From Planctomycetota bacterium (GTDB taxonomy: Bacteria; Planctomycetota; UBA1135; GCA-002686595): a stretch of 64,000 nt of DNA. This document shows positions 25,104 to 34,673 of the stretch, piece by piece. The DNA lies in assembly GCA_030746555.1 (NCBI GenBank), contig JASLMK010000076.1, positions 1 to 64,000 on the forward strand, given 5' to 3'. Positions within the stretch are counted from its first letter, which is position 1; every line of letters begins with the position of its first letter. The position numbers were made by a program, and so were the translations under genes. The notes under the pieces were generated by a model. That model saw nothing but the letters and a program-made list of their open reading frames with translations, was not told the origin of the DNA and did no database searches.

Positions 25104-26620
25104 GCGTGAACCTCAGCACAGACCAACGATCCGATCTCGATCATCCGGCTAGCAACCCCGAGTCCACGAAGATGAAGCACCTCTCCCGGGCCCTGGCCCT
25201 CTCCTGTGTCGCGGCCGCCTTCGCCGCCGCTCCCGCAGCCGCCGCCGGCGACGGCACCATCGTCCTGAAGGTCGGCAAGGTCATCACCAACGCCGGCGCG
25301 CCGATCGAGAACGGCACGATCGTGATCGAGAACGGTCGCATCGTCGATGTCGGCCCCGACGCGGCGGGACGCTGGGACGCGCCCGTACGCGAGTACCCAG
25401 ACCTGGTCGCCTTCCCCGGCTTCGTGGAGGCGCTCACCAACCGGGGGATGGACCGCCCCAACGAGAACGTCGACGTTGCGCCCTTCCTCGACGTTCGCGA
25501 CTCGATCGACCCGGTCAACTTCTACTTCGAGGACTGCCTGCGCTGGGGTGTGACGACCATCAACGTCCAGCACGGACCGGGCTGCGTGATCGGCGCCCAG
25601 GGCCACGTCGTCAAGCCCTTCGGCATGACCGTGGAGCAGATGAGCGTCCGGCCGCGCTCGGGGATCGTGATGGCGGCCTCGCCCAAGGGCGGCAAGTCAC
25701 GCGCGACCCAGGCCCAGGCCCTGCGGAGGGCCTTCAGCGGCCTGCGGCGCTACCTCGAGGGCGTCGTGCAGGAGAAGCGCGACGGGCTCGACTACGCCAC
25801 GCGCGAGGCGCGCTACCAGGGGCGGGAACCCGACGAGGAGACGGCACGCGGCCGCGTGATGGCCGGCTCGGGCTGGAAGGTCGAGGGCCTCGAGCTGGTT
25901 CCGCGCTGGGAGATCGACGAGAAGCAGGAGCCCCTGTTGCGGCTGGTCGAGGGCAAGGTCCCCGCGTTCATCTACTGCGGCTCCGCGATGGACGTGCGCG
26001 TTGCGCTCGAGGTGGCCACCGACAACGGCTTCGTCGACCGCACGACCCTGGTGTTGTCGTCGAGCTGCTGGAAGGCGGCGGACGAGATCGCGGCGGCGGG
26101 CGTGCCCGTCATCCTGAGTGCGACCCTGACGGCGATCGAGCGCGACCCGGTGACCGGCGAGGAGATCGAGACCTTCGTCCCCGGCGTGTTCGCAAAGAAG
26201 GGCGTCGAGTTCGCCCTGCGCTCGTCCAACGCCTCGACCCGGTCCCTGTGGTACCAGGCGGCGGCCTGCATCGGCCACGGGATGGAACGCGAGGCCGCCC
26301 TGGCGGCGGTGACGACGGCGCCGGCGCGCATGCTCGGCCTCGAGACCCGGGTCGGGACCCTGGAGAAGGGCAAGGACGGGAATGTCTTGTTGTTCTCGGG
26401 CGATCCCTTGAGCGTGACCTCGTTCTGCGAGTTCGTCTTCATCGAAGGCGAACAGCGCTACGACCGCTCCCAGGACGTGCGCAACACGCACCTCAACACC
26501 GGCGCGCAGCCGGAGAACACCGCCCCCGAGGAGGGAGCGGGCGAGGGGGATGATGCCCCAGACGAGGACGGAGACGAGGACGACGAGGAGAAGGAAGACG
26601 AAGACGGAGAGAAGGACTGA
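25100..26620 (+). CDS. Amidohydrolase-family protein 4 (metal motif lost), acidic tail
   Basis: ATG 25100 overlaps the previous stop and follows a strong AGGAGAGG. An in-frame ATG at 25172 would place a clean signal peptide (LSRALALSCVAAAFAAAPAAAA) at the very N-terminus and may be the true start. The product (506 or 482 residues) carries GTIVIENGRIVDVGPD and LGTLEKGKDGNVLLFSGDPL. The metal site position reads FPGFVEALTNRG, without His. A Cys-rich strand reads SSSCWKAADEI. The last 35 residues are almost entirely Asp/Glu/Gly. It is exported and probably inactive as a hydrolase. Confidence 0.83.
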   Translation: MSVNLSTDQRSDLDHPASNPESTKMKHLSRALALSCVAAAFAAAPAAAAGDGTIVLKVGKVITNAGAPIENGTIVIENGRIVDVGPDAAGRWDAPVREYPDLVAFPGFVEALTNRGMDRPNENVDVAPFLDVRDSIDPVNFYFEDCLRWGVTTINVQHGPGCVIGAQGHVVKPFGMTVEQMSVRPRSGIVMAASPKGGKSRATQAQALRRAFSGLRRYLEGVVQEKRDGLDYATREARYQGREPDEETARGRVMAGSGWKVEGLELVPRWEIDEKQEPLLRLVEGKVPAFIYCGSAMDVRVALEVATDNGFVDRTTLVLSSSCWKAADEIAAAGVPVILSATLTAIERDPVTGEEIETFVPGVFAKKGVEFALRSSNASTRSLWYQAAACIGHGMEREAALAAVTTAPARMLGLETRVGTLEKGKDGNVLLFSGDPLSVTSFCEFVFIEGEQRYDRSQDVRNTHLNTGAQPENTAPEEGAGEGDDAPDEDGDEDDEEKEDEDGEKD

Positions 26621-29505
26621 TGCTCTCGACGATCCTCCTCTGCCTCGCTCCCCTCGGCGGTAACGGCGAGGTCGCCGTCCAGGCGGGCACCATCCACACG
26701 GTCGACGCGACAGGCCTGATCGAGGGCGGCGGGACCGTCTTGATCGACGACGGGGTGATCGTCGCCGTGGGCCCCAGCGATGGGCCGGACGCGGTCCCCC
26801 TGCCCATCGGCGTGCGCGTCGTCGACTACGGCCCCGACGCGGTCATCGCCCCCGGCCTCGTGGCGGCGGACTCCACCCTCGGAGGCAGGATCGCCGGGCC
26901 GCGCACGGCGGACGCTTCCCTGCGCGGTACGGATCACTTCAACCCCTACGGCCGCTACACCAGCTCCCTGGCCGGCGGCGTGACGACCGCCTACATCGCG
27001 CCCGCGCGCTCCCGCCTCCTGGCGGGTCAGGGCGCGGTCGTCAAGCTCGCGGGCGAGCCCGGCCCCGACCGCATCCTCGCCGACGCGGCCGCCCTGCACG
27101 GGTCGATCGCGAGTGACGCCCGCAGCACGCCGGGGTACTGGGAGCCTCCGATCCCCGCCACGGTAGACGTCGGCATGGGCGTCGAGCGCAAGCAGCTCCC
27201 AAAGACGACCGCCGGCGCCCTCGTGGCGCTCGGCGAGATCCTCGACCTCGCCCGCAGCAAGTCGGCGTCGGAGGAGTACGGCCCTCAACTCGGCCCGGAG
27301 CTGGCGAGCCATCTCGAGCGCGGCACCCCATGGCGCATGCGCGCCGAGGACGCCGAGGAGGCCGGCGCCCTGTTGGACTTCTTCGGCGGCAACGGCCTGC
27401 CGTTGGTGATCGCCGGGACCCACGGCGCGGGTGAGACCGCCGAGCGCATCGCGGCGGCGGGCTCCTCGGTGGTGCTCTCCGTTCCGGTTCGACCCGGCGC
27501 CAGCCTCTTGGACCGCGGCAAGGGCGAGACCTCGGTGTGGCCGGAGTTCGGCGTGGCCGCGAAGCTCGCCGCCGCCGGCGTTCCCTTCGCCATCGCCCCC
27601 GGCGGTCAGGTCTCCGCATCGAATCTGCGCTTCGCCGCCCGAGTCGCCTCGCGCGGCGGTCTGGACGCGGCACAGGCCCTGGAGGCGATCACGATCGCCC
27701 CCGCGCGCATCCTCGGCGTGAGCGAGCGGGTCGGCAGCATCGCAGTCGGCAAGGACGCGGACCTGTGTGTCCTGAACGGCCCGCCCCTGGACATGACCTC
27801 GAGCGTGCGCGCCACCTGGGTGGGCGGTGAGCCCGCCTGGTCGGTCGAGGACGGCGCCACCGTGCTGGAGGTCGACGAGCTCTTCGTGGGCGACGGGACC
27901 ATCCTCGCCCCCGGCCAGCTCCTGATGGACGAGGGCCGCATCGTCGAGGTCGGCCGAAAGGTCGCCCACCCCGCCGGGTGTACGGTCGTGCGCGGCCGGG
28001 CGGCCATGCCCGGCGTCGTGGATGCCTTGGGCCATCTGGGGCTGGAGGGCTCGGGCAAGGTCCCCAAGACGCGCTTTGCGTTCGAGGCGATCATCGAGCC
28101 CGGTGACGAGGTCGACCGCCGCGTCGCCCGCGCGGGCGTGACGACGGTCGTCATGACCCCCCGGGGCGTGAACAAGACCGGTGCTCCCGCCATGGCCTAC
28201 AAGCCCGCGGCGAGCAACCTCGAGCGGATGGTCGTGGCCGACCCGGCAGTCGTCCATCTCAACTGGACCGACTCCAACCGCTACTCCGCGGGCGCGGTCG
28301 TGCGCGACAGCCTCGCGAAGGCCCTCGAGTACAGGAACAAGTGGGATGAGTACGAGAAGGCCATCGCCGCCTGGACGCCGCCGCCGCCCGAGCCGCCTGA
28401 AGAGGAGGACGAGGACGAGGACGAGGATGGAGACGAAGAGGACGAGAACGGCGAGGGCGAAGAGGAGGACGAGGACGACGAAGAGGACGAGGACGCCCCG
28501 CCCGCGCCGGTGACCGGCGTGTGGGTCGCGGAGATCTCCTTGGAGGGTGGCGACCCGACGCGCCTGCGCCTGCAGCTCTTCGACGAGGCAGGCGCGCTCT
28601 CCGGCCGCCTGCGCTGCGACACGCTCTCCGCCGAGCTCGTCCGCGTCGAGGGAGCCCTTGCGGAGGGCGAGCTGGAGCTGGAGGGCGTGGGGACCGGCGG
28701 GCGCCTGCGCCTCACGGCCGAGGTCCAGGAGGTCGAGAAGAAGAAGAAGAAGAAGAAGCGCAAGAAGGATGACGACGAGCCGGAGCCCGAGCCGCAGAAG
28801 CGCAAGCTCGTGGGGACCGTCGCCCAGGGCGAGGCTTCGTTCGCCTTCAGCGCGGAGCAGACTTCGACCGAGTACCGCGTCGCCGGGCGGCCCGAGCGGC
28901 GCAAGGTCGTTGAGGAGAAGGTCTCCGCCCCCAAGGGGAAGCCCAAGTCTCCAGGTGTCAACCCAGACCTCGAGCCCCTGCGGCGTGCGATGGAGGGGAG
29001 CGGCGCCGTGGCCGTGATCGTCCACCGCCAAGACGAGATCCTCGCCTGCGTCGACGCCTTCGAGGCCGTCGGGATCCGCCCCGTCCTGCGCGGAGCCACG
29101 GACGCCTGGAAGGTGGCCGAGCGACTGCGAGGCAGGGTGGCGGGCGTGCTGCTCGACCACCGAGTGGTCGTGGTCGATGCCGCCGAGGGCTACCGCGCAC
29201 GGCGCAACCGCTACGCCGAGTTGGCCGCCGCGGGCGTCCCCGTGGCCTTCCACAGCGCCGCCGAGGAGGGTGCCGCCGAACTGCCGATGGTGGCGGCCTA
29301 CGCCGTCTCCCAGGGCATGAGTCCCAGCGGCGCCCTGCGCGCGCTGACCGTCGATGCGGCGGCGATGATGGACATCGACGATCGCGTCGGGCGCCTCGCC
29401 GCCGGATTGGACGCCGATGTCCTGTTGCTGGACGGCAGCCCCCTCGAGCTGGACACGAGCATCGAGCGCGTTTGGGTCGCCGGCCGCGAGATCGGAGAGC
29501 GCTGA
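26620..29505 (+). CDS. Double amidohydrolase-family protein 5 (two fused degenerate domains)
   Basis: At 961 residues this is twice the family length. Domain 1 (about 1-410) ends with VGSIAVGKDADLCVLNGPPL; domain 2 starts immediately with EVDELFVGDGTIL and ends with VGRLAAGLDADVLLLDGSPL. Neither keeps HxH: domain 1 reads APGLVAADSTLGG and domain 2 reads MPGVVDALGHLGLE. Domain 2 is interrupted by an Asp/Glu run (about residues 585-628), a beta-rich insert (TGVWVAEISLEGG) and a Lys run (KKKKKKKRKK). The insert resembles a small lipocalin-like barrel. Translation is coupled to protein 4 (TGATG). Confidence 0.83.
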   Translation: MLSTILLCLAPLGGNGEVAVQAGTIHTVDATGLIEGGGTVLIDDGVIVAVGPSDGPDAVPLPIGVRVVDYGPDAVIAPGLVAADSTLGGRIAGPRTADASLRGTDHFNPYGRYTSSLAGGVTTAYIAPARSRLLAGQGAVVKLAGEPGPDRILADAAALHGSIASDARSTPGYWEPPIPATVDVGMGVERKQLPKTTAGALVALGEILDLARSKSASEEYGPQLGPELASHLERGTPWRMRAEDAEEAGALLDFFGGNGLPLVIAGTHGAGETAERIAAAGSSVVLSVPVRPGASLLDRGKGETSVWPEFGVAAKLAAAGVPFAIAPGGQVSASNLRFAARVASRGGLDAAQALEAITIAPARILGVSERVGSIAVGKDADLCVLNGPPLDMTSSVRATWVGGEPAWSVEDGATVLEVDELFVGDGTILAPGQLLMDEGRIVEVGRKVAHPAGCTVVRGRAAMPGVVDALGHLGLEGSGKVPKTRFAFEAIIEPGDEVDRRVARAGVTTVVMTPRGVNKTGAPAMAYKPAASNLERMVVADPAVVHLNWTDSNRYSAGAVVRDSLAKALEYRNKWDEYEKAIAAWTPPPPEPPEEEDEDEDEDGDEEDENGEGEEEDEDDEEDEDAPPAPVTGVWVAEISLEGGDPTRLRLQLFDEAGALSGRLRCDTLSAELVRVEGALAEGELELEGVGTGGRLRLTAEVQEVEKKKKKKKRKKDDDEPEPEPQKRKLVGTVAQGEASFAFSAEQTSTEYRVAGRPERRKVVEEKVSAPKGKPKSPGVNPDLEPLRRAMEGSGAVAVIVHRQDEILACVDAFEAVGIRPVLRGATDAWKVAERLRGRVAGVLLDHRVVVVDAAEGYRARRNRYAELAAAGVPVAFHSAAEEGAAELPMVAAYAVSQGMSPSGALRALTVDAAAMMDIDDRVGRLAAGLDADVLLLDGSPLELDTSIERVWVAGREIGER

Positions 29506-29587
29506 TGTCGATCACGATCGCCCCGAGCCCCTGCGTTTCCAGCGCAACGACAGGCCGCAGAGCGGCCCAGCCGTAGGAAGCCGATCC

Positions 29588-30877
29588 ATGAAGCGACCCT
29601 TCCACAGCCTGCTCCCCCTGGTCCTGTCCGGGGCTGCCTTCGCCTCAGGGCCCGGGAATCCGGGCGAGCCCGGCGTCGAGCAGGGGCTCGCCCTCAAGGC
29701 GGCCAAGGTCCTGACCGTTCCGGTCGACGGCCCCCAGGTCGTAGACAACGGCGTCGTGCTCGTCCACGACGGCCGCATCGAGGCTGTCGGGCCAGCGGCG
29801 ACGACCGCGATCCCAAAGGGCTGGGAGACCATCGACCTCGGCGAGCGCTGGCTCGCGCCGGGCATGATCGACCTGCACAACCACGTAGCGGGCGGGCTGA
29901 GAGACCTCAACGACATGGTCTACCTGACCAACCCGGGGCTGCGTGCCTCGACGACCATCACACCGCGCAACAGCAACGTGCAGCGCGCGCTCGGCGGCGG
30001 CGTCACTTCGGTGCTGTTGATCCCCGGATCGGGGACGAACGTCGGAGGTCAGGGTGTCCTGGTGAAACTCGGCCACCATTCCTACGAGGAAGTCGAGATC
30101 CGCAATCCCGGCTCGTTGAAGCTGGCCCAGGCGGGCAACCCCGAGCGCTTCCTGTTCGGCGTGGGGCGTTCGTTCATGAACTGGAACACGCGCAACACCT
30201 TCCGGCGCGGCGTCGCCTACGCCAAGCGCTGGGAGGCGCACGAGCGCGAGGGCGGCGAGGGCCCGGCGGTCGACCCGCAGTTCGAGGTCTTCCGACCGCT
30301 CTACACCAAGCAGACCCAGGTCTCGACCCACACCCAGATGTACCAGGTCGTGATGATGACTGTCTTGATGATCAAGCAGGAGCTGGGCATCGATGTGTAC
30401 ATCGACCACGGCACCTTCGACGGCTGGCGTGCCGCGCCGCTGGCCGAAGCCGCCGCGGTCCCAGCGATCCTGGGGCCGCGAAACATCTCCGTGCCCTCCC
30501 GGAGGATGATCGACTGGACCGGCAGCAACCCCGAGCGCATCCAGGGCGTGGCGGCGGGCTACCAGGACATGGGGCACACGATGATCGGCTTCAACACCGA
30601 CGCCCCGGTTCTGCCATCCGAGGAGCTCTTCTTCCAGGCGAGCATGGGGGTGCGCTACGGCTTCCGTTGGGACGAGCTGCAGTCCGTGCGAGGCGTGACG
30701 ATCGTTCCGGCTCTCGCCGCGGGCATCGCCGATCGCGTCGGGAGCCTGGAGGCAGGCAAGGACGCGGACATCCTCATCATCGGGGGCGACCCGGTCGATC
30801 CCCGGAGCATGGTGGAGGCGGTGCTCGTCGACGGCGTGCGCGTGTACGACGCCGGGAGGGACGGCCAGCGCTTCTAG
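29588..30877 (+). CDS. Amidohydrolase 6, metal motif intact, exported
   Basis: The 429-residue product has a signal peptide (FHSLLPLVLSGAAFA). It is the first member of the array with the metal motif: PGMIDLHNHVAGG contains HxH. Later candidate ligands are in QVSTHTQMYQ, YIDHGTFDG and the catalytic Asp in FNTDAPV. It shares long stretches with proteins 7 and 8 (NPGLR, IPGSGTN, VRYGF), so these three form a sub-family created by tandem duplication. It probably hydrolyses an amide or cyclic amide outside the cytoplasm; the substrate is unknown. An 82-base gap separates it from protein 5, where a secondary promoter could lie. Confidence 0.9.
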   Translation: MKRPFHSLLPLVLSGAAFASGPGNPGEPGVEQGLALKAAKVLTVPVDGPQVVDNGVVLVHDGRIEAVGPAATTAIPKGWETIDLGERWLAPGMIDLHNHVAGGLRDLNDMVYLTNPGLRASTTITPRNSNVQRALGGGVTSVLLIPGSGTNVGGQGVLVKLGHHSYEEVEIRNPGSLKLAQAGNPERFLFGVGRSFMNWNTRNTFRRGVAYAKRWEAHEREGGEGPAVDPQFEVFRPLYTKQTQVSTHTQMYQVVMMTVLMIKQELGIDVYIDHGTFDGWRAAPLAEAAAVPAILGPRNISVPSRRMIDWTGSNPERIQGVAAGYQDMGHTMIGFNTDAPVLPSEELFFQASMGVRYGFRWDELQSVRGVTIVPALAAGIADRVGSLEAGKDADILIIGGDPVDPRSMVEAVLVDGVRVYDAGRDGQRF

Positions 30878-30894
30878 CCGTTCGCCAGCCTTCC

Positions 30895-32199
30895 ATGTCG
30901 CTAGCCCGACCCCTCCTCTCGCCCGACGCCCTCCTGGCGGGTCTCGCGGCGGCGTGCCTCCTGGCCGCGCCGGCGACCGCCCTGGCGGACGGCATCGCGG
31001 ACGCCGGCGCGAGCGGAGGCCAGGGTCTCGCGATCCGCTCGGCCAAGGCGCTCTGCTGCGAGCTGGAGGGGGTGCAGGTCGTGGACGAGGCCCTGTTGCT
31101 CGTCCGCGAGGGCGTGATCGAGGCCGTGGGTCCCGCCGCCGAGCTCGCCATCCCTTCCGGCTATGCCGTCATGGACGTGGGCGAGCGGTGGCTCGTTCCG
31201 GGTCTGGTGGACCTGCACAGCCACGTCGGAGGCGGCGGCATCAACGACATGGTGTTGCAGGTGAACCCGGGCCTGCGTGTCGCACCGACCCTGCGCCCCG
31301 ACAACGCCGCCTTCCGGCGCGCCCTGGGGGCGGGTGTCACGACGGTCCTGTTCATCCCCGGCTCGGGCACGAACATCGGCGGCCAGGGGATCCTGGTGAA
31401 GACCGCACCGGGGACCTACGACGAGGTTTGCGTGCGCAATCCCGGCTCCCTCAAGATCGCCCAGGGCGACAACCCCACGCGCTGGGGCTACGGGATGGGT
31501 CGGCTGCTGATGAACCACCACATCCGCACGACCCTACGCCGGGGCTTGGCCTACGCGAAGCGCTGGGAGGCGTACGAGCGCGACGGCGGCGAGGAGCCCG
31601 AGCGCCTCCTCGACCTGGACATCTTCCGTTCCCTGGCGGCGAAGGAAGCGCAGATCTCGACCCACACGCAGTACTACCAGGTCGTGCTCGCAAGCCTGCG
31701 CATCCTGCGCATGGAGTTCGGCTTCGACGCCTTCATCGACCACGGCTCCTTCGACAGTTGGGAGCTCGGCGCGATCGCCGAGGAGATCGGCGTGCCCGCG
31801 ATCCTCGGCCCGCGCGAGGTGCTCTGGCCGCGCCCGCCGCGCTACGACACCGACGGTCGGGTCGAAGCCTCGTCCTGGGGCTTCCAGCGCATGGGCCACA
31901 CCCGCATCGGCTTCAATACCGATGCGCCGGTCGTTCCGCAGGAGGAGCTGCAGCTCCAGGCGGCCATGGGCGTGCGCTACGGCTTCGACGACAGCCGCGT
32001 GGACGCGGTGCGCGCCGTGACGATCGTTCCTGCTTGGACGGCGGGGATCGACGAGCGGCTGGGGAGCCTGGAGGCGGGCAAGGACGCCGACATCCTGGTG
32101 GTCACCGGCGACCCCACCGACCCGCGCAACGCGATCGAGCGCGTCCTCGTCGAGGGGCGCGTGGTGTACGACGCGGAAACGGAGGCGCGACGGTGGTAG
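30895..32199 (+). CDS. Amidohydrolase 7, metal motif intact, exported
   Basis: The 434-residue product is a close paralogue of protein 6. Signal peptide: LLAGLAAACLLAAPATALA. HxH is in PGLVDLHSHVGGG. The same further candidate ligands are present: STHTQYYQ, FIDHGSFDSW and FNTDAPVVP. The C-terminal signature is LGSLEAGKDADILVVTGDP. Seventeen bases separate it from protein 6 and its end overlaps protein 8 by seven bases, so it belongs to the same transcript. The loop that differs most from protein 6 follows ILGPRE and is likely to shape the substrate pocket. Confidence 0.9.
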   Translation: MSLARPLLSPDALLAGLAAACLLAAPATALADGIADAGASGGQGLAIRSAKALCCELEGVQVVDEALLLVREGVIEAVGPAAELAIPSGYAVMDVGERWLVPGLVDLHSHVGGGGINDMVLQVNPGLRVAPTLRPDNAAFRRALGAGVTTVLFIPGSGTNIGGQGILVKTAPGTYDEVCVRNPGSLKIAQGDNPTRWGYGMGRLLMNHHIRTTLRRGLAYAKRWEAYERDGGEEPERLLDLDIFRSLAAKEAQISTHTQYYQVVLASLRILRMEFGFDAFIDHGSFDSWELGAIAEEIGVPAILGPREVLWPRPPRYDTDGRVEASSWGFQRMGHTRIGFNTDAPVVPQEELQLQAAMGVRYGFDDSRVDAVRAVTIVPAWTAGIDERLGSLEAGKDADILVVTGDPTDPRNAIERVLVEGRVVYDAETEARRW

Positions 32200-33395
32200 G
32201 CCTGGCCGCGTTCACGCTCTGCTTCGCCGCCCTCGGCAGTCTCGCCGACCCGAAGCCGCCGACCGCCGTCGTCTGCGACAAGCTCCTGACGATGGATGCG
32301 TCCGACCGCATCCTCTCGCCCGGCATGGTGTGGATGGAGGGCGGCCGCCTCTCCTACGTCGGCGCTCCGCGCGCGGTGCCGGCGGGCTTCGAGCGCGTGG
32401 AGCTCAAGGGCTGGGCGGCGCCGGGCCTAGTCGACCTGCACACCCACATCCACAGCGGCGGTTGGGGCGATACGAACGACATGTGTCGCACGGTGAACCC
32501 CGAGCTGCGCAGCGCTCCCGCCCTGCGCCCCGCCAACCGCAAGCTGGAGGTAGCCTGCGCGGGAGGCGTGACGACGCTCCTAGGCATCCCCGGCAGCGGG
32601 ACGAACATCTCCGGGTTTGGCGTGCTCTACAAGGCCAAGACCTCCGGTGGCTTCGACTCGAGCGTGATGGCGGCGGTGGGTGGCATGAAGGTCGCCCAGG
32701 ACTCGAATCCCCAGGGGAGGGCGGGAGATTTCGGCTTCGGCAACAGCCGCGCCTCCATGTCCTGGGCGCTGATCGACGTCTGCGAGCGCGCCCTGGGCGC
32801 CCGGCGCGATGGTCGCTTCGATCCGGCGTTGGAGGACCTCGCCCGGGTCCTCACCCGCGAGCTGCCAGTCCTCATCCACACCGCCGGCAGCGACGGCGTC
32901 GTGAACACCGCGCGCATGTGGAAGCGCCGCTACGACACGCGCTGCACGATCAGCCACGGCAGCTTCGACGGCTGGAAGGCCGCCAAGGCCGTTGCGGAGT
33001 GGGGCGTTCCGGTGAACCACGGGCCGCGGACCGTGGACTACTATTCCAGCCGCAACGGCCGAGTGAACGGCACCTCCGCGGAGTACGTGGCCGCGGGTGT
33101 TCCGTTGTTCTCCCTCAACACCGATTCGGCGGTCATCCCCCAGGAGGAGTTCTTCCTCCAGGGCTCGATGAGCGCCCGCTACGGTGCTCCCTCCTACCAG
33201 ATGCTGAGGGCCGTGACGATCCATCCGGCTCAGGTCTTCGGCATCGACGACCGCGTCGGCAGCCTCGAGGAGGGCAAGGACGCGGACGTCGTCGTCTACA
33301 GCGGCGACCCGCTCGACCCGCGCTCGCGCGTGGAGCGCGTGTGGATCGACGGCGAACTCCAGTACGCCTGTGAGCGCGGCGGACAGGTCTTCTGA
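32193..33395 (+). CDS. Amidohydrolase 8, metal motif intact
   Basis: The chosen start is GTG 32193, seven bases after GGAGG and inside the end of gene 7. The 400-residue product has a short hydrophobic N-terminus (LAAFTLCFAALGSLA), a probable signal peptide. HxH lies in PGLVDLHTHIHSGG. Other candidate ligands: VLIHTAGSDG, CTISHGSFDGW and LNTDSAVIP. It is the most divergent of the three active-looking members, with Cys residues at DMCRTV and VACAGG. It probably acts outside the cytoplasm on an amide-containing small molecule; no substrate can be named. Confidence 0.88.
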   Translation: MVGLAAFTLCFAALGSLADPKPPTAVVCDKLLTMDASDRILSPGMVWMEGGRLSYVGAPRAVPAGFERVELKGWAAPGLVDLHTHIHSGGWGDTNDMCRTVNPELRSAPALRPANRKLEVACAGGVTTLLGIPGSGTNISGFGVLYKAKTSGGFDSSVMAAVGGMKVAQDSNPQGRAGDFGFGNSRASMSWALIDVCERALGARRDGRFDPALEDLARVLTRELPVLIHTAGSDGVVNTARMWKRRYDTRCTISHGSFDGWKAAKAVAEWGVPVNHGPRTVDYYSSRNGRVNGTSAEYVAAGVPLFSLNTDSAVIPQEEFFLQGSMSARYGAPSYQMLRAVTIHPAQVFGIDDRVGSLEEGKDADVVVYSGDPLDPRSRVERVWIDGELQYACERGGQVF

Positions 33396-33416
33396 GCTCG
33401 AAGAAGGACTCCAAAC

Positions 33417-34673
33417 ATGATCTCCAAATCACTTCTCCCGTTCCTGTGCCTGCTGGCCGTCGCGGGCCCCGCCCAGGCGGCGGACATCCTGGCCATCAAG
33501 GTCGGACGAGCCGAGACGATCTCGCACGGGACGATCGAACACGCGGTGATCCTCGTCGAAGACGGCCGCATCGTCATGGTCGGCGAGGACCTCCCCATCG
33601 AGCGCGGCATCGAGGTGCTCGACCGCGATCCCGAATGGACGGTCATGCCGGGGTTGGTGAACTGCTACTCGCGCGTCGGGCTCGACAGCAAGGGCGGCAA
33701 CGACTCGCGCCCCATGCAGATGGCGTCGGGAGAGCTCTATCCCGCCAGCGAGGACTTCGCCAAGGTCCTCGAGGCGGGCGTGACGACCCTCGGCCTCTAC
33801 CCGCCTGGCAACGGAATCCCCGGCCAGTCCGTCGTCGTTCGCCCCTCGGGCGAGACCGCCGGTGAGATGATCCTCGCGGACGGGGCGTACCTGAAAGTCC
33901 TGGCGCGCAGCAGCGCCTCGTCGAAGAAGATGATCCGCAAAGGCTTCGAGAAGGCGGACGACTACACGGAGAAGGAGCAGAAGGCGCGCGAGAAGTGGGA
34001 GAAGGCGAAGGAGAAGTGGGAGAAGGACAAGAAGAAGAAGGACGACAAGGAGGAGGAAGAGGACGGCGACCAGAAGAAGACCTTCGATCCCTACGTCGCA
34101 CCCGAACCCGATGACCAGGCGACGGCTTTCCAGGCCCTGCGGGATGGAGAGCTCAGGGCACTGATCTCGATTTCCGACTCCGCCAGCTACCTGCACTTCC
34201 TCGACGCGATCGACGACGAGGAGTTCACCTGGGATCTGCGCGTGCCCGTCACCCGTGAGCTGAATCTCTTCCACCTCGCCGGGAAGATCGGCGAGGCGGG
34301 GCGCCGGGTCGTCATGGAGCCGACGATGAGCCTGCACCCCGCCACCATGCGCCAGCGAAACCTCCCCGCGGAGCTCGCCACGGCGGGGGCGAAGCTCGTC
34401 TTGATCCCACGCTCGGACAGCGTGGAGAGCCACGAGGCCTGGCTGCGCCACACCGGCGAGCTGGTCGCTCTGGGCCTGCCGCGCGAGGTCGCCTTGCGCG
34501 CGATGACCCTGGAGGCCGCCGAGGTCCTGGGCATGGGAGAGACCCTGGGGTCGGTGGACGAGGGGAAGGCCGCCAACCTTGTTTTCTTCGACGGCGATCC
34601 CCTGGAGCCGGGAACCAACATCGAGGCCGTCATGCTCGACGGCCGCTTCGTCACCGAGGAGGTGGACCGATGA
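33417..34673 (+). CDS. Amidohydrolase-family protein 9 (metal motif lost), charged helix, exported
   Basis: The 418-residue product has a clear signal peptide (LLPFLCLLAVAGPAQA). The family frame is present (AVILVEDGRIVMVGEDL ... LGSVDEGKAANLVFFDGDPL). The metal position reads MPGLVNCYSRVGLDS, with no His pair. Residues about 175-225 form a long helix of repeating Glu/Lys/Trp units (EKWEKAKEKWEKDKKKK) that turns acidic at its end. It starts 21 bases after protein 8 and overlaps protein 10 by ATGA. Confidence 0.84.
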   Translation: MISKSLLPFLCLLAVAGPAQAADILAIKVGRAETISHGTIEHAVILVEDGRIVMVGEDLPIERGIEVLDRDPEWTVMPGLVNCYSRVGLDSKGGNDSRPMQMASGELYPASEDFAKVLEAGVTTLGLYPPGNGIPGQSVVVRPSGETAGEMILADGAYLKVLARSSASSKKMIRKGFEKADDYTEKEQKAREKWEKAKEKWEKDKKKKDDKEEEEDGDQKKTFDPYVAPEPDDQATAFQALRDGELRALISISDSASYLHFLDAIDDEEFTWDLRVPVTRELNLFHLAGKIGEAGRRVVMEPTMSLHPATMRQRNLPAELATAGAKLVLIPRSDSVESHEAWLRHTGELVALGLPREVALRAMTLEAAEVLGMGETLGSVDEGKAANLVFFDGDPLEPGTNIEAVMLDGRFVTEEVDR

